10,168 bases of DNA from positions 1 through 10,168 of the forward strand of contig NW_025064989.1 in NCBI RefSeq assembly GCF_019112545.1, written 5' to 3'. This document shows positions 8,362 through 10,168 of the stretch, piece by piece; the stretch's first letter is position 1, and every line of letters starts with the position of its first letter. The translations under genes were made by a program, and so were the position numbers. Origin of the DNA: Guyanagaster necrorhizus (taxonomy: Eukaryota; Basidiomycota; Agaricomycetes; Agaricales; Physalacriaceae). The notes under the pieces are model-generated. The model was not told where the DNA came from. It saw only the letters and a program-made list of their open reading frames with translations, and made no database searches.

Positions 8362-10168
8362 CCACCACTGCGCTGCTACCAACACTGCCATCAAAGTTGC
8401 TTTTTGCTCCTGCGATAAGCTCCATCACGACTGCATCCACCCTGGGCTGGCTCTTCATCAACACACCCAACACCTTGGCTGCTCTATTCCTAACAACAAT
8501 ACTTGTGAGGTCACTTATGCCCTTGACAAACACCCTCTGCAGCTGAGGGTGGAACAGTTTCATGAACACAGGTATATGTTCCAACATTGATGTCAGTGCA
8601 CTCAGAATGGCTGTCTTGACCACTTGTCAGTACATCATTGTTTGCATTGCCACTCAAATCAGCAAGCCAGTGAAAGAGACCACAAATGGTTTGATCACAG
8701 TGTCTTGCATATAATCCATGAGATGACCAATAGCATATGCTGCTTGTTCCCACTGCTCATTGCTACTGGTAGTCAGACCAGCAATAATGGCTGGAATGAG
8801 AGGCCCAACTGCTTTGGGGACACTAAAACCAGGAACAAAGTGACCCAGAGCACCTGTAGACTTGACACTCCACCACAAGGGGACCACAAATGATTCAAGT
8901 TTATCTTTGGGAATGGATCTGAGGAATATGTCAATGGTTTGTATGGCACTTGCATAAACATCCTTGTAATCATCTTCCACAGCAGAGATAAGCTGTCTGA
9001 TTCAGTCTACATGATATAGCAAAGTATCCAGTTCAGTCTCTTCACAGAAGATGGAGAAGAATTTTTGTTATCTCAGGGTATCATGCTTTGACCTGAACAA
9101 CATTAGAACTAACACATAATATACCTATAATATACTGACCATCCCAAGAGCACCATCATGAGAGTGTTCAACTCTTCAATATCATTGACCAACCTGAATG
9201 ATGCATGAGTTGCCTCATCCACTGAAGATAAAAAGCTCTTCATCCCTCTGGTCTTTGATAACTTTGACAAAGGCACTGGTAATGACCATCAGCTGCTTGC
9301 TCAGCACATTTCCAACAACAGTGACCAGTGAAGTAAGAGTGTGAGCATTGAACATGGTCATAGGCATAGCCATCAATGTTGGAATTAGGATCAGAAACAC
9401 AGTCATCACTTATACCTGTAATCAAATGTTAGATTGATATACAATGAGAAATAGAGACTGCTGACATCCATGACCTCCTTAAGTGCTTGCAATGACATTC
9501 CAGGACTCTCCAGGCTGCCAGAGGGCTTCCAGAAGCATAGGGATAGTTTCATTAATGGCCTTGAGTCCCATATGTTCTTGCAACATATCAAATGCTTTAG
9601 CCTCCACAGATTGAACATTAGCCTGATTGTCAACCAAGGACACACAAACAATAGATATGACATCATCTTCATGATCTTCTCATTGAGCATTGGTGGAATT
9701 TTCCCTGGGCAATGAATAAAATCAGTCTATCTCTTGAATTGAGAGTGGCTCACATGATTTCACTTAGAACCAAGCAGACACCTTCTCATGTCCACAAGTT
9801 GGCTGGCATCACCTTAACTTTGAGGAGAATAGCCATGATTTTGCCAATGATCTTTTCATCCAACTGGTGGCAGACAAAGACACCCACATACCTCTTGTTG
9901 CTCAAAAGAACAATTGTTTGACTTGATCAGTTTGGAAAGTATCTCTTGGACTACATAACAGCAATGAGTATACCTCTAAATTACCAAATAGATTCATCAT
10001 ACCTGTTCAGGAAGTATTGATCACCAATACTTTCTAGATTTGTATCAATGATTGACAAACAAAATAAAGCATAGCAAGAGCTCTCTGCAGTGCTTGCATC
10101 AATGACATTTTCCTTATCAAGATCACAAGTTTTTTCTGAGATACCAGAAACTTTGAATATAAGCTCTC
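8362..10168 (-). repeat. Right arm of 1.8-kb near-perfect inverted repeat
   Basis: This is the reverse complement of the left arm, sharing its GCN1 relic, introns and stop codons. Bases 8430-10168 contain no CpG. CpGs appear only in the last ~70 bases before the inner edge: the two shared with the left arm, plus one at 8371-8372 that is TpG in the left arm. At 8361 the two arms part, again with CpG here opposite TpG in the left copy. The interior side is ordinary CpG-containing DNA. Confidence 0.97.
8362..10168 (-). pseudogene. GCN1: GCN1 internal/C-terminal HEAT fragment, decayed (right copy)
   Basis: This is the same relic as in the left arm, read on the minus strand from 10168 inwards. 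Relict introns are at 9705-9753, 9416-9465 and 9093-9139. The in-frame stops mirror the left copy, for example TGA codons at 8654-8656 and 8627-8629. Here the Gcn1 similarity is cut after the block SVGSSAVV: the frame continues as AGLKYYSEDYRPR and on to 8228 without Gcn1 character, whereas the left copy keeps a Gcn1-like VVVLVHVVK. The right copy is therefore the shorter, truncated one. Two identical decayed copies imply that duplication or homogenisation came after most of the decay. Confidence 0.87.

Noticed and set aside
1..10168. Linear plasmid, viral genome or telomere with terminal inverted repeats
   Set aside because: There is no polymerase, terminal-protein, capsid or telomeric repeat signal. 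The arms are pieces of a spliced nuclear gene, and the interior genes are intron-rich host kinases.

Overview
The window looks like nuclear DNA of a filamentous basidiomycete, most likely an Agaricomycete. Its protein-coding genes are split by many very short introns (47-58 nt) with GT...AG borders, and the two internal kinases, an SRPK and a FRAY-type STE20 kinase, resemble the versions I know from mushroom-forming fungi. There are no bacterial operons, Shine-Dalgarno-led genes, tRNAs or rRNAs. The species cannot be read from the sequence.

Layout. Bases 1-1807 and 8362-10168 form a long, almost perfect inverted repeat whose outer ends are exactly the ends of the window; the single mismatch I found is at 1797/8372. 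Each arm is a decayed genomic fragment of GCN1, the HEAT-repeat activator of the eIF2-alpha kinase Gcn2. It keeps intron positions, but has several in-frame stops and frameshifts. Both arms read N-to-C toward the centre. The outer 1739 bases of each arm contain no CpG dinucleotide at all, whereas the interior has plenty. Arginine positions appear as Trp, Cys, His, Gln or stop, as expected from CpG deamination on both strands.

Between the arms lie two divergently oriented kinase genes. On the minus strand (5647 down to 2723) is a six-exon SR-protein kinase that splices cleanly into 886 residues, with a spacer of about 515 residues inside the kinase domain. On the plus strand (6193-8082) is a seven-exon FRAY/SPAK-OSR1-like kinase that is a pseudogene: the beta-3 lysine segment is deleted, there is a frameshift just before HRD, the DFG region is degenerate, and there is a frameshift followed by a stop around subdomain IX. 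The 545 bp between them is a presumed shared upstream region. The stretches 1808-2722 and 8083-8361 hold no gene I can support.

Nothing indicates that the genes form a pathway. The main interest is structural: a methylation-type mutated GCN1 fragment present as two near-identical inverted arms around a kinase pair. It could be a real large palindrome or composite inverted duplication, or an assembly or extraction artefact. Its age relative to the CpG loss can be argued from the sequence.
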